NCBI GenBank assembly: GCA_015061055.1
Contig: SUXH01000014.1
Coordinates: forward strand, 1 to 60,637
Reading direction: 5' to 3'
From: Bacteroidales bacterium
GTDB lineage: Bacteria; Bacteroidota; Bacteroidia; Bacteroidales; Muribaculaceae
DNA: 60,637 nucleotides
A model generated the notes under the pieces. The model was not told the origin of the DNA, made no database searches, and saw only the letters and a program-made list of their open reading frames with translations. Of this stretch, positions 17,117 through 26,171 are shown piece by piece (position 1 is the first letter of the stretch; every line of letters starts with the position of its first letter). A program made the translations under genes and the position numbers.

Positions 17117-18412
17117 ATGCGTTTGCGATATTTTTTTATAATATTGGCTGTACTTCAGTTGTCGGTGTGGGTGATAGTGTTGTTGCTTGGCATCAATGAG
17201 CAAAGCGTATGGTTTTATGTGGTGGAGCTTCTTACAGTGGCAAATATTGCTTTCTTGGTGTATTTCTATCGAAAGGTTCTGAAACCGATTGATTCGATTA
17301 CGGCAGGTTTTGATTTGCTTAAAGAACAGGATTTCAATAGTTCGCTTGCCAAGCGAGGACATTATGAAGCCGATAGGATTGTAGACCTATTCAACACGAT
17401 GCTTGCTCAACTCAGAAATGAACGATTGAAGAATCAAGAGCAAAACCATTTGTTGAATATGCTTATAGAATGCTCCCCTATGGGCGTGGTGATGATGAAT
17501 AGCGATGACAAGATTATACTTGCTAATACGGCATCGCTGAAAATGCTTGAGACCGATGAGGCTATAGGAGTGCGGCTCGATAATTTGCGTTCTCCGCTTG
17601 CACAGGATTTGTTGAAGCTGAAACAGGGAGATTCAGCAACGGTTCGCACACGCAACTCGATGATATATCGATGTTCAAAGCATTCGTTTGTTGACAGTGG
17701 TGTACCTCACCCGTTTTATCTTATAGAATCGCTTACCGATGAAATGATGAAAGCCGAGCGAAACGCTTACGAAAAGGTGATTCGTATAATGGCTCACGAA
17801 GTAAACAACACCGTAGCAGGATTGTCTTCGGCACTCGATACGGTAGATTCCGTTCTTGAACAGATGGGGAATGCCGAAGATGTGCGCGAGATGATGCAGG
17901 TGTGTGTGGAACGCGGTGTGAAGATGAGTGCATTTATCACCAATCTGTCGAATGTGGTTAAGATTCCCGAAGCGGTGTTGAAAGAAGTACAACTAAATGA
18001 TATAATCGAGCGGATGTCGATTTTGTTCCAGTCTTATTGTAGCGAGAACGGAATAAATCTGCACTTGGATTGTTGCGATGAGGATACAAGGGTGGAAATA
18101 GATGAGCTGCTTTTTGAACAGGTATTGCAGAATATAGTGAAGAATGCGGTGGAAAGTATTGTAACCGATGGTGATATATACATAACAACATCAACATACA
18201 ATGGTAAGGTGCGCCTTGTGATAGCCGATACCGGAAAAGGCATAAGTAAAGAAGTGGAGCAGAATCTGTTCAGCCCGTTCTTTACAACAAAACCTTTGGG
18301 GCAAGGAGTAGGATTGATGTTTGTGCGTGAAATATTGATGCGCCATCGTTGTACGTTCTCGCTTTTTACCGGTGACGATGGTATTACACGCTTCACAATA
18401 GATTTCAATTAA
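17117..18412 (+). CDS. NtrY/NtrB-like sensor histidine kinase
   Basis: 431 residues. Two N-terminal membrane helices (about 5-25 and 33-51) leave almost no periplasmic loop, so it probably senses something in the membrane or cytoplasm. HAMP-like linker (about 52-105), PAS domain (about 110-205), phospho-acceptor His227 in RIMAHEVNNT, and an ATPase domain with NIVKNAVES, DTGKGI and GQGVGLMFV. It partners the upstream regulator (3-bp gap). Confidence 0.92.
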   Translation: MRLRYFFIILAVLQLSVWVIVLLLGINEQSVWFYVVELLTVANIAFLVYFYRKVLKPIDSITAGFDLLKEQDFNSSLAKRGHYEADRIVDLFNTMLAQLRNERLKNQEQNHLLNMLIECSPMGVVMMNSDDKIILANTASLKMLETDEAIGVRLDNLRSPLAQDLLKLKQGDSATVRTRNSMIYRCSKHSFVDSGVPHPFYLIESLTDEMMKAERNAYEKVIRIMAHEVNNTVAGLSSALDTVDSVLEQMGNAEDVREMMQVCVERGVKMSAFITNLSNVVKIPEAVLKEVQLNDIIERMSILFQSYCSENGINLHLDCCDEDTRVEIDELLFEQVLQNIVKNAVESIVTDGDIYITTSTYNGKVRLVIADTGKGISKEVEQNLFSPFFTTKPLGQGVGLMFVREILMRHRCTFSLFTGDDGITRFTIDFN

Positions 18413-18486
18413 AACAAGAATCGGTTTTCAGTACATTTTAAACTTTATGGCAACAAATGTTGTTGAAAGTAAAAAAATGTAGTGTT

Positions 18487-18951
18487 ATGAGAAGATTCTT
18501 TTGGATTGTTGTCGCCATTGGCGTATGTATGCTGGTGGGATACTCGGCGAGATTTGCTCAAGCCGATGCGTTAATGAATTGGTATCCGTTGCTTGATAAA
18601 CCGAGTGTAATGCCTCCTAATGAGGTGTTCTCGATAGCTTGGGGTATTATCTATGTGTGTATGGGTGTGTCGATAGGGTTGTTGTGTGATGCTCCGCGTG
18701 AAGATAAGTATCCATTGATACTGCTGTTTGCTGTGCAGTTGGTGGTGAATATGTTGTGGAGTGTGAGTTTCTTTTATTTTCAGAACCCGTTGTTAGGATT
18801 GGTAAATATTTTAGTTTTGGATTACTTGGTGGTGTCGTATGCTCTTCGTAGCTATAGTGTGAACCGCTTGTCGGCATGGCTGTTTGTTCCATACGTGTTG
18901 TGGCTTGTATTTGCCACCTACTTGAACACCTATATATACGTGATGAACTAA
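18487..18951 (+). CDS. tspO: TspO/MBR family membrane protein
   Basis: 154 residues from the ATG at 18487; a start 10 codons earlier would add charged residues before the first membrane helix. Five helices and the family signature are present: WYPLLDKPSVMPPNEVFSIAW near residue 35, and LLFAVQLVVNMLWSVSFF near 85. Relatives bind porphyrins and other small hydrophobic ligands. It follows the kinase by 74 bp and ends at a bidirectional hairpin. Confidence 0.92.
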   Translation: MRRFFWIVVAIGVCMLVGYSARFAQADALMNWYPLLDKPSVMPPNEVFSIAWGIIYVCMGVSIGLLCDAPREDKYPLILLFAVQLVVNMLWSVSFFYFQNPLLGLVNILVLDYLVVSYALRSYSVNRLSAWLFVPYVLWLVFATYLNTYIYVMN

Positions 18952-18971
18952 TGTGCGCCAATAGAATATTA

Positions 18972-19012
18972 AAGCCAACTTATCCGATAATGGATAGGTT
19001 GGCTTTTGTTGT
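18972..19012. terminator. Bidirectional terminator after tspO
   Basis: A 14-bp stem (18972-18985 with 18992-19005, one G-T pair) with loop GATAAT, followed by TTGTTG on the plus strand. It separates tspO from the convergent small gene. Confidence 0.8.
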
Positions 19013-19026
19013 ATTAACATTTTAAT

Positions 19027-19317
19027 TTAAAATTTCACAGTCTCCATATAATAAAGTTCATCAATTTTGCCATTATTAGAAATAAACAGATGAATATTAT
19101 TAGCAACATTACTTTCTAAATTCTTATTTGCCTGTAGCTTTTTAAATCGTGCATAAGACTCTAACAGTAAAAATATTAAATCTTGAAACATCTTATTGTT
19201 CGTATCGGTTCCCAAAACGACATCGCTTCCGCAAGCAAAACATTGATTATCCTCTTCAGTATCAATATTAAATGTAATAATATAATGAATAATATTATTG
19301 TTTTGTATATCTATCAT
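19027..19317 (-). CDS. Small hypothetical protein after the LRR gene
   Basis: 96 residues, cytoplasmic in appearance, no recognised domain. It holds a single FACGSD motif. Its ATG overlaps the TGA stop of the LRR protein gene by 4 bases (ATGA), typical of translational coupling. A similar 4-base overlap links the gene upstream of the LRR gene, so the three are probably one transcript. Function unknown; existence is supported mainly by this arrangement. Confidence 0.5.
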   Translation of the reverse strand: MIDIQNNNIIHYIITFNIDTEEDNQCFACGSDVVLGTDTNNKMFQDLIFLLLESYARFKKLQANKNLESNVANNIHLFISNNGKIDELYYMETVKF

Positions 19318-20999
19318 AACATTACCTTATAAGATTTGTTACCAACTTTCACGATGTATAAGCCTTTAGTATTTACAGGTATAGTCGTTGAATTTCCGTT
19401 GTAAACGCATTGACCGTTCATGTTGTAAACTTCTACCTTTGCGTTATCAGCTCCATTTACAATGATGTTACCATTTTCAGCAGAAACATTCACATCATCA
19501 GCAAGTGTTGTTTCAACACCAGAGAAATCCATTTCCTTGATATTCCAAAAGTTACACCAAGGCTCTGCTGATTGATATGAATTTAACGAACCAATAGGAA
19601 CATAAAGAGAGATATTTGCGTACTGACCTTGAGTAAAATTATATTCCCCTACAAATGGGGGTGTTTTACTCATGAAATGAATGTTAGTAAGTACTGAGCA
19701 ATCGCTGAAAGAGACGCCATTGCTACTGGTCACATTCTTTCCATAGGTCAGAGACGACAAAGACTTAGTGATGAAATAATACCTCATATTAACATATGAA
19801 ATATTGCGCCCCAAATAAAGCGAGTCCAACTTACATTCATCGAAAAGTCCGTAGTATCTATTATTCTTATAATTAAAAACATACCCTAAACTCAATGTCT
19901 CTGTTCCATCTTCTATGTACAAGTTTCTTATTGAACAACTAGAGAGCGCATTGTCTTCAATTTCAGTTACATTATTACCGATTACAATTTCCTTAATCGA
20001 TGATAAATCCTGAAACCATCCCGGTTTTATTTTTGGACAATTTAATTCTAGTTTTTTGAGTTCAGAGATATTTTTGAAAACAGATGAGCCAATATAAGTT
20101 ACACTGTTGCCAATGGTCACGGAGGTCAAGCTACTGCAATCAGAGAAAGCTTCGTTTCCAATGCTTGTAACCGAATTAGGTATAGTTATTGAAGTCAAAC
20201 CTTTGCAACCATTGAAAGCCTGTTCACCAATGCTTGTAACCGAATTAGGTATGGTTACTGAAGTCAAACCTTTGCAACCCATGAAAGCATGCTGACCAAT
20301 GCTTGTAACCGAATTAGGTATGGTTACTGAAGTTAAACCCTTGCAACCATAGAAAGCATCTACACCAATTCTTGTAACCGAATTAGGTATGGTTACTGAA
20401 GTTAAACTCGAGCAACCATAGAAAGTATAGTCATTAATTGTTGTAATTATATTTGGGATTTCTAAGTTTGTTATTTTTTTATTATTCAGATATAAATCTG
20501 TGTTAGGAGGGTTGTTGCCAATGCAAGTGTTACAACAAGGGTTGCTACCATAATCCTCAAAAGTTATTTTACACCACGACTCTAAATTAGGAATATGTAC
20601 ACTTGTCAAGCCACTGCATAGATAGAAAGCTTTCACACCAATGCTTGTAACGGAGTTTCCTATTGTTACACTTGTCAAGCCACTGCAACTATAGAAAGCA
20701 GAATTTCCGATGCTTGTAACACTATTAGGAATCTCTATGGAAGTTAAACTTAAACATCTTTTAAAAGCTAAATTAGCAATGCCTATAACTTTTAAATCTT
20801 TTGATTTATAAGTCACAGTTTCTGGTATAATAACTTTGCCTTTGTATTGATTATCACCGCTTGTCACCTCTACAGTAAAATCAATTGCTGATATGATATT
20901 ATAATAAATACCATCGACTTCAAAGTCGTAGGCAAATGCGTGTGAGCCGGTCAATAGCACCGCTATCAACATCAGTTTTCTTAAAATGTTTTGTTTCAT
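19314..20999 (-). CDS. BspA-like leucine-rich-repeat protein with T9SS sorting tail
   Basis: 561 residues. Signal peptide about 1-23 (ending HAFA), then roughly ten LRR_5 repeats of the LTSVTIPNSVTSIGxxAF type (about 80-330), a degenerate region, and a T9SS type A tail (VEVYNMNGQCVYNG, GLYIVKVGNKSYKVML). It should be exported across the outer membrane and anchored at the cell surface. BspA-type repeats often mediate adhesion, though no binding partner can be inferred. Four DNA repeats of 69 bp inside the gene are almost identical, so repeat number could vary between strains. Confidence 0.9.
   Translation of the reverse strand: MKQNILRKLMLIAVLLTGSHAFAYDFEVDGIYYNIISAIDFTVEVTSGDNQYKGKVIIPETVTYKSKDLKVIGIANLAFKRCLSLTSIEIPNSVTSIGNSAFYSCSGLTSVTIGNSVTSIGVKAFYLCSGLTSVHIPNLESWCKITFEDYGSNPCCNTCIGNNPPNTDLYLNNKKITNLEIPNIITTINDYTFYGCSSLTSVTIPNSVTRIGVDAFYGCKGLTSVTIPNSVTSIGQHAFMGCKGLTSVTIPNSVTSIGEQAFNGCKGLTSITIPNSVTSIGNEAFSDCSSLTSVTIGNSVTYIGSSVFKNISELKKLELNCPKIKPGWFQDLSSIKEIVIGNNVTEIEDNALSSCSIRNLYIEDGTETLSLGYVFNYKNNRYYGLFDECKLDSLYLGRNISYVNMRYYFITKSLSSLTYGKNVTSSNGVSFSDCSVLTNIHFMSKTPPFVGEYNFTQGQYANISLYVPIGSLNSYQSAEPWCNFWNIKEMDFSGVETTLADDVNVSAENGNIIVNGADNAKVEVYNMNGQCVYNGNSTTIPVNTKGLYIVKVGNKSYKVML
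20158..20433 (-). repeat. Four 69-bp tandem repeats inside the LRR gene
   Basis: Units start at 20158, 20227, 20296 and 20365. Each encodes one 23-residue LRR_5 unit and shares the core TTGTAACCGAATTAGGTAT. Flanking units are diverged. The period keeps the frame. Confidence 0.9.
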
Positions 21000-21259
21000 A
21001 GTTGTTCATTTGGTTTGTTGATAAATAATTCAGAAAAAAGATTTTTATCAAGTACTTCAATTCCAGATTCTTCCAATAGAGATGAAATAACCTCTTTATC
21101 AGAGTCTTTAAAACTAAATGTTACTCCGAATTCAAGATTAGATTCAATTAATCTCGTTAAAATGGATACCATTTTCTCAAGAACACTATCCTGATTTTGC
21201 TTCACAGGACACAAAGACAAAGTTTTTTCTATCATAAGCATATTTTTTGTGTTCTTCAA
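20996..21259 (-). CDS. Small hypothetical protein before the LRR gene
   Basis: 87 residues (possibly starting at an internal Met). No signal peptide; a helical acidic C-terminus (FSFKDSDKEVISSLLEESGI) and no known domain. Its stop overlaps the LRR start codon by 4 bases, mirroring the overlap on the other side of that gene. Such coupling to a surface protein is unusual for a random ORF, but the protein itself is not recognised. Confidence 0.45.
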   Translation of the reverse strand: MKNTKNMLMIEKTLSLCPVKQNQDSVLEKMVSILTRLIESNLEFGVTFSFKDSDKEVISSLLEESGIEVLDKNLFSELFINKPNEQL

Positions 21260-21291
21260 TCCTCCGAGTGGAACGATAAATAAAAAAGAAA

Positions 21292-21425
21292 GCGTGAGGA
21301 CTGTATTTTTGCTTATCTTTCAGTCTGGCTTCTCGCATTGCCTTTGGGACAGATAAGCAACAGTTGCTCACGCCTAAACGATATATAAAATCCCTATGGG
21401 GATAGTATATAGCCAAAGCGTGAGC
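21292..21425 (-). promoter_or_regulatory. Structured leader with competing stems upstream of the LRR unit
   Basis: On the minus strand, GCGTGAGCAACTG...GCTTATC pairs with GATAAGC...CAGTCCTCACGC, forming a two-step stem of about 80 nt (21292-21373). A further CGCTCACGC at 21417-21425 could pair with the same GCGTGAGC arm instead. Two exclusive folds before a coupled gene set suggest an attenuator or RNA element. No known riboswitch was recognised. Confidence 0.4.
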
Positions 21426-21715
21426 GTTGTTGCCACCTCTCTTTGTCCCTTTTTCAAACTTTGCGAGAATTTGACTGAACAAGAAAAGTTTTAATAACGC
21501 TCTTAATCTAACATGTCTTGACTACCTTTCGGAAGTCAATGACAAAATTAGCGAAAAGTGTTATAGATGTCAAGTGTTAAAGCTGATTATTTTACAATAA
21601 CCTCTTAAAAATCAAATCGGACACCCCTCTAAAGAAAGAGAAATGTTCAAAACTCGGTTAAAACAAAGTAGAAAACAAATAGTGTGTATTTTCTCCAAAA
21701 ACCGAATATTAAGCA
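21426..21715. other. Gene-free stretch
   Basis: About 290 bp between the LRR leader and the tRNA terminator. No convincing gene was seen; a short ORF that runs through the leader has no codon pattern or start that supports it. Confidence 0.4.
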
Positions 21716-21748
21716 ACAAAAAAAGCAGCTACATTTCTGTAACTGCTT
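21716..21748 (-). terminator. Terminator of tRNA-Lys
   Basis: On the minus strand, AAGCAGTTACA, loop GAAA, TGTAGCTGCTT, then TTTTTGTT. It starts 10 bases after the tRNA 3' end. Confidence 0.75.
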
Positions 21749-21757
21749 GATTTTCTG

Positions 21758-21830
21758 TGACCTCGGAGAGGCTCGAACTCTCGACCCACTGATTAAGAGT
21801 CAGTTGCTCTACCAACTGAGCTACGAAGTC
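21758..21830 (-). tRNA. tRNA-Lys (CTT anticodon)
   Basis: A complete cloverleaf is visible on the minus strand: acceptor GACTTCG/CGAGGTC with discriminator A, D-arm GCTC-AGTTGGTA-GAGC, anticodon arm ACTGA-CTCTTAA-TCAGT giving anticodon CTT, and T-arm GAGAG-TTCGAGC-CTCTC. No CCA is encoded. It reads AAG codons. No integrated element is attached. Confidence 0.95.
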
Positions 21831-21970
21831 ATCGTGTTGTTGATTTCGGATGCAAAGGTACGTATAATTTTTGAATTAGCAACTATTTTCTTGAAAAAAA
21901 TGATGTTTCTGCGAAAAAAAAGCTAAACGTAAAATCGTATACAATAATTTACACCGAAATCAACTCTGTG

Positions 21971-23473
21971 TTATCCGCAGTGGAAATATTGCTTAACAAG
22001 CTCTAACATAGCTTCTTGGTTGCCGTCGATGTCGGCGCGAAGCGTGCGGTCGCCGTATGAACGAAGTTTTTTGATTATGCCGTCGATCATAGCAGAACTG
22101 AATACGTTGTGGCGTTCGAAGATGGCGCGTTGGCGTTCGAGACAGTCGGCAGATGCTTCGCAACTATCGGGCAATTGAGCCAGATTCTTGAGTTTATCTT
22201 CGTTCTCTTTTTGGTGGATATTCACGTTCACATAAGTGCGTTCGGCTATTTCGAGTGCATTTGCAAGTTCGAATCCATAGCGACAAGCTACCGCCAAACC
22301 GGCAATGAGTTGGTATAGGTCGGCCGATCCGTCGGGAGAGCGCATTTCGACGGTTTGTTTTTGTGTTGTGTCGTAATTGCTGTCGCTTTCGAGCGGATTG
22401 GCAGTGCGGCACATATCCGACTTTGCCGCCCAACCGAGAGGAACGCGTACAAGTACCGAGCGGTTTCGATCGCCCCAGCATACGTTGGTTGGAGCTTCTT
22501 GATGAGGTACAAGGCGGAAATATGATGTAGGATTGGTGTTGCCAAATGATGTGATAGATGGAGCAAGTTCCATCATTCCCGCTATTGCACGACGAGCGGT
22601 GTCAGAGAGAACTCCGCCATCGAGCATTTGGTTTTTACCGTCCTTCATAATGCGCATATGTATGTGTAGTCCCGATCCTGCTTTTCCTGTAGTGATTTTA
22701 GGAGCAAATGTGATGTCGAGTCCCAAGCGATAAGCCAGGTTGCGAATAATCCACTTTGCTATCATCAATTGGTCGGCAGCATCTTCGGCTTTCACAGGTA
22801 GGAATTCTATTTCGTTCTGTTCGTATATTTTGCCATTGATGGTGAAATTACCTACTTCAGAGTGTCCGTATTTGATTATACCGCCTGCTTGAGCTATGTA
22901 AGCCATACATTTTGTGCGGAAATCATTAAATTTGGCATAAGGTCCCGATTCGTGGTAGCCTCGTTGGTCGGTAGCCGGATAAAGTTCCTTATCGGGAGCT
23001 ATGACGTAGTACTCGAGTTCGCCCATAGCTTGGAATTCCATACCGGTAACTTCGTTGAAGGCTTTGCACGCCTTGCGAAGGGTGTTTTCGGGAGAACTTT
23101 CAAGCAATTCGCCGTCTTTGTTGAAATAAGAGCAAAGCATCGAGAGGGTTGGTATTTCAGCAAAAGGGTCGAGGAATGCAGTGCAGAATCGAGGTACCAC
23201 ATAAAGGTCGCTGCTTCCGGCTTCGATGAAAGGGAAAAGGCTTGAGCCGTCCACGCGTTCACCGCAGGTGAGAATAGCTTCGAGATAGGCTTCGTTGTTG
23301 ATTACGAAGTTGAGTGTTTTCAATCGTCCGTCGCCTGCAGGGTACATAAAGTTCACCATGCGTATACCATTCTCGCTAATGTATCTTATGATATCGGCCT
23401 TAGTGAATTCACAACTTGGTTTTTTCAAAAATGCCACTATCGGATTAGGGTTGAGATTTAATTCTTTGTTCAT
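21971..23473 (-). CDS. glnA: Glutamine synthetase
   Basis: 500 residues. N-terminal beta-grasp part (about 15-110), then the catalytic barrel with a metal-binding MGELEYYVI, NEIEFLPVKAEDAADQL, the ATP/glutamate site GSGLHIHM, NRSVLVRVP and VEMRSPDGSADLYQLIAGL. It makes glutamine from glutamate, ammonia and ATP in the cytoplasm. A minus-strand -7 box lies 50 bp upstream of the start. It stands alone and is divergent from the GH31 gene. Confidence 0.93.
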   Translation of the reverse strand: MNKELNLNPNPIVAFLKKPSCEFTKADIIRYISENGIRMVNFMYPAGDGRLKTLNFVINNEAYLEAILTCGERVDGSSLFPFIEAGSSDLYVVPRFCTAFLDPFAEIPTLSMLCSYFNKDGELLESSPENTLRKACKAFNEVTGMEFQAMGELEYYVIAPDKELYPATDQRGYHESGPYAKFNDFRTKCMAYIAQAGGIIKYGHSEVGNFTINGKIYEQNEIEFLPVKAEDAADQLMIAKWIIRNLAYRLGLDITFAPKITTGKAGSGLHIHMRIMKDGKNQMLDGGVLSDTARRAIAGMMELAPSITSFGNTNPTSYFRLVPHQEAPTNVCWGDRNRSVLVRVPLGWAAKSDMCRTANPLESDSNYDTTQKQTVEMRSPDGSADLYQLIAGLAVACRYGFELANALEIAERTYVNVNIHQKENEDKLKNLAQLPDSCEASADCLERQRAIFERHNVFSSAMIDGIIKKLRSYGDRTLRADIDGNQEAMLELVKQYFHCG

Positions 23474-23522
23474 ATATAGTTGTAATTTAAGTTATTCGGA
23501 ATATCTGTTGCTATAATTATTG

Positions 23523-23530
23523 CAAAGATA
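23523..23530 (-). promoter_or_regulatory. -7 box (TATCTTTG) for glnA
   Basis: Minus-strand TATCTTTG, 50 bp before the glnA ATG at 23473. It fits the Bacteroidetes consensus TAnnTTTG. Confidence 0.6.
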
Positions 23531-23594
23531 TTTATTTTGTCGGATATTGAGTAATATTTGCATCTGTTTTATTTAAAATTAGAGTTTTAAGGCT

Positions 23595-23602
23595 TATCTT
23601 TG
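23595..23602 (+). promoter_or_regulatory. -7 box (TATCTTTG) for the GH31 gene
   Basis: TATCTTTG 32 bp before the ATG at 23635. Together with the glnA box it forms a short divergent promoter region. Confidence 0.6.
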
Positions 23603-23634
23603 CGAAAAGAAATAATATAGCGATAAAATATTAG

Positions 23635-26085
23635 ATGAAAACGATGATTCACAAAAGTGCAAGATTACTTATAGCATCTTGCTTGGTTGCTTTTTCGGGT
23701 GTAGCTGCGTGTGCTGCTTTGCTTGGCGAGGTGGTGAGCTACGAAAAAAGCGGAAATTCGCTTGTCGTGATTTCTAAAAATGGCAAGCAGGTGATTACTC
23801 CTTACAGTAATGAGATAGTGAAGGTGGCAGTAGCTGAAACGTCGGCAGAGAAACCGTCGAAAAGTGTAGTGATGCCATCATTGAGCGTGAAATTTGATGT
23901 CGTTGATACCAACGGACAGCTTGTTGTTGCAATGCGTAATGGTAACGAAGTTGTAGTGGACAAGGCTACCTCGGAGGTGTCGTTTAAACGAGGCAAAAAA
24001 ACATTGCTCGAAGAATCGGCGGGAATCGAGAAGAGAGGCAAAGAACGTGTGATTTCCTTTAAGAGTCGCGATGATGAGGCTTTCTATGGTTGTGGTGAAC
24101 GCGGAGTGGGCTATGACTTGAAGGGTGACACTATGATAATGTTCAATAAGCAAAACTATGCTTATGGCAAAGGTGATCGCACTTCGCAGATGAATATCAC
24201 AGTGCCATTCTATATATCTTCGCTTGGATATGGTGTGTACTTCGATGATTACACTGCATCGAAGCTGATATTGAAGAATCCAGTGGAATACGTAACCGAA
24301 AGCAAGACTCCTGTGTCATATTATTTCATTGGCTCGGAGTCGGGTGATATTGCCGGCGTGGTGAAAAACTATACCGAGCTTACCGGACGTCAAGAACTTG
24401 CTCCTTTCTGGGCATTGGGTTACATCACATCAAAATATGGTTATCGCACTCAAGCCGAAACAGAAGGCGTAATCGATACACTTCGTCGCGAAGGTTATCC
24501 TGTGGATGGTATCGTTCTCGACCTTTATTGGTATGGACAGGAAACCGATATGGGACGTCTTGAATGGAATAAGACGCAATGGCCCGACCATAAGGCTATG
24601 CTTGCAAAACTAAAAGCCGATGGTGTGAAAACGGTGATTATCTCACAACCATATATAAACAAGATTGGGGCAATCGACAATTACAATAAATTTAAAGAAG
24701 CCGGATTCCTTACATTCGACTCGTTGGGCAACACTCACGACGTAACTACTTGGGTGGGAGAAGCCGGTATGTTTGATGTGAGCAATCCTGCCACTCGTGA
24801 GTGGTTGTGGAATCGTTATAAGCAACTCACCGATGAGGGTGTGAGTGGCTGGTGGGGCGACCTTGGCGAACCTGAAGTTCATCCGCTCACAATACGTCAT
24901 CACAATGGAGAGACTGCAAGCGAATATCATAATGTGTATGGTAACGAATGGAGTCGTATCATATACGACGGATTTAAGAAAGAATATCCTCGTGTGCGCC
25001 TAATGACACTGATGCGTGGTGGTACAGCAGGGCTTCAACGCTTCTCGGTGTTTCCTTGGAGTACCGACGTGAGCCGTTCATGGGGAGGGCTGCAAGCTCA
25101 AGTACCTATTATGATTAACAGTGCATTGAGCGGATTCGGCTATATGTCGCACGATGTGGGTGGTTTTGCTGTCGATCCTGAGAATCCTGTTAATGAAGAA
25201 TTATATGCTCGTTGGCTTCAGTTAGGGCTGTTCACTCCGGTGTTCCGCACACATAGCACAGTGAAAGCCGAACCATATCACTACACCACTCCGGGTTATC
25301 AAGATGCGTTCAAGAAAATTATCAAGGCTCGCTATGAGTGGTTGCCTTACAACTACACACTTGCTTATGAAAATGCAGTAAGCGGTGCGCCATTCGTGCG
25401 TCCTCTTAACTTCTATGACACTTCTAAAGATACTGCCACTACAGATATTCAAGATGAATACCTATGGGGACGTAATGTGCTTGTGGCTCCGGTGATTGAG
25501 CCAGGCAAGACATCGCGCGAAGTGTATTTCCCTGCGGGTAAATGGTACTCAATCGAGAATCCTGAAAAGACATTCGTTGGTCCGGTTAAAGCAGAATGTG
25601 AAGCGCCGTTGCACACGATACCTGTTTTTGCCAAGGCAGGTGCTTTTATCCCTATGGCAGATTATGAAATGCGCAGTACCGAAGCTTATGATGCATCTCG
25701 ATTCCTTGTGAAGTATTTTACCGGAGCAAGAAAGAGTGAATACTCTCTCTTCGACGACGATCGCACAAGCACTCGCACGATAGAGGAGAAAAGATATCAA
25801 TTGATTAACTTCGTGGCTCGCGAAAACGATGAATATATTGCCTTGTCAATGGATACTGAAGGCTGGGGGTATCAAACTATGCCTGCCGAACGCTTTTTCA
25901 CTTTTGAACTGATTGGAGTGGAGAAAGCTCCTAAGAAAGTGGAATGGGGTAATAGCGAACTCATATCGGCAGGGGCAAAGACTTTACTTTCCGATGGTTC
26001 TTACTATTACGACAATGCTTCGCATACACTTTGGGTGCGTGTGGCGTGGAACTACAATCCTCGCACAATCACTGTAACAAAATAA
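23635..26085 (+). CDS. GH31 family glycoside hydrolase
   Basis: 816 residues with a signal peptide (about 1-27, ending ACAA). N-terminal beta-sandwich (about 30-245), TIM barrel (about 255-600) and C-terminal DUF5110-like beta domains. Nucleophile Asp409 is in SGWWGDLGEPE and the probable acid/base Asp478 in FPWSTDVSRSW; HDVGGF follows at 507-511. The family includes alpha-glucosidases and alpha-xylosidases; substrate cannot be fixed. It probably works in the periplasm. It is not in a polysaccharide-utilisation locus: no SusC/D pair is nearby. Confidence 0.93.
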   Translation: MKTMIHKSARLLIASCLVAFSGVAACAALLGEVVSYEKSGNSLVVISKNGKQVITPYSNEIVKVAVAETSAEKPSKSVVMPSLSVKFDVVDTNGQLVVAMRNGNEVVVDKATSEVSFKRGKKTLLEESAGIEKRGKERVISFKSRDDEAFYGCGERGVGYDLKGDTMIMFNKQNYAYGKGDRTSQMNITVPFYISSLGYGVYFDDYTASKLILKNPVEYVTESKTPVSYYFIGSESGDIAGVVKNYTELTGRQELAPFWALGYITSKYGYRTQAETEGVIDTLRREGYPVDGIVLDLYWYGQETDMGRLEWNKTQWPDHKAMLAKLKADGVKTVIISQPYINKIGAIDNYNKFKEAGFLTFDSLGNTHDVTTWVGEAGMFDVSNPATREWLWNRYKQLTDEGVSGWWGDLGEPEVHPLTIRHHNGETASEYHNVYGNEWSRIIYDGFKKEYPRVRLMTLMRGGTAGLQRFSVFPWSTDVSRSWGGLQAQVPIMINSALSGFGYMSHDVGGFAVDPENPVNEELYARWLQLGLFTPVFRTHSTVKAEPYHYTTPGYQDAFKKIIKARYEWLPYNYTLAYENAVSGAPFVRPLNFYDTSKDTATTDIQDEYLWGRNVLVAPVIEPGKTSREVYFPAGKWYSIENPEKTFVGPVKAECEAPLHTIPVFAKAGAFIPMADYEMRSTEAYDASRFLVKYFTGARKSEYSLFDDDRTSTRTIEEKRYQLINFVARENDEYIALSMDTEGWGYQTMPAERFFTFELIGVEKAPKKVEWGNSELISAGAKTLLSDGSYYYDNASHTLWVRVAWNYNPRTITVTK

Positions 26086-26109
26086 AAGTTGCGAATATCA
26101 ATGAAATAA

Positions 26110-26145
26110 AAAAGCTTGCCAATATTGTGAAATCGGCAAGCTTTT
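26110..26145. terminator. Bidirectional terminator between GH31 and rubrerythrin
   Basis: AAAAGCTTGCC (26110-26120) pairs perfectly with GGCAAGCTTTT (26135-26145), with T/A runs on both sides. It serves two convergent genes. Confidence 0.85.
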
Positions 26146-26171
26146 CTTCGTTATAGATTGATATAATCAAA

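Noticed and set aside
18647..18961. Antisense ORF across tspO
   Set aside because: It lies wholly opposite a well-matched TspO protein and is low in complexity.
20158..20433. Possible CRISPR or intergenic repeat array
   Set aside because: The 69-bp units lie in frame inside an LRR gene and encode the 23-residue LRR_5 repeat.
21186..21482. 98-residue ORF on the minus strand
   Set aside because: It runs through the hairpin leader, overlaps the better-supported 87-residue gene in another frame and has no recognisable protein features.
21758..21830. tRNA-Lys as an attachment site for an integrated element
   Set aside because: No integrase and no repeat of the tRNA 3' end were seen; the genes on both sides are ordinary.
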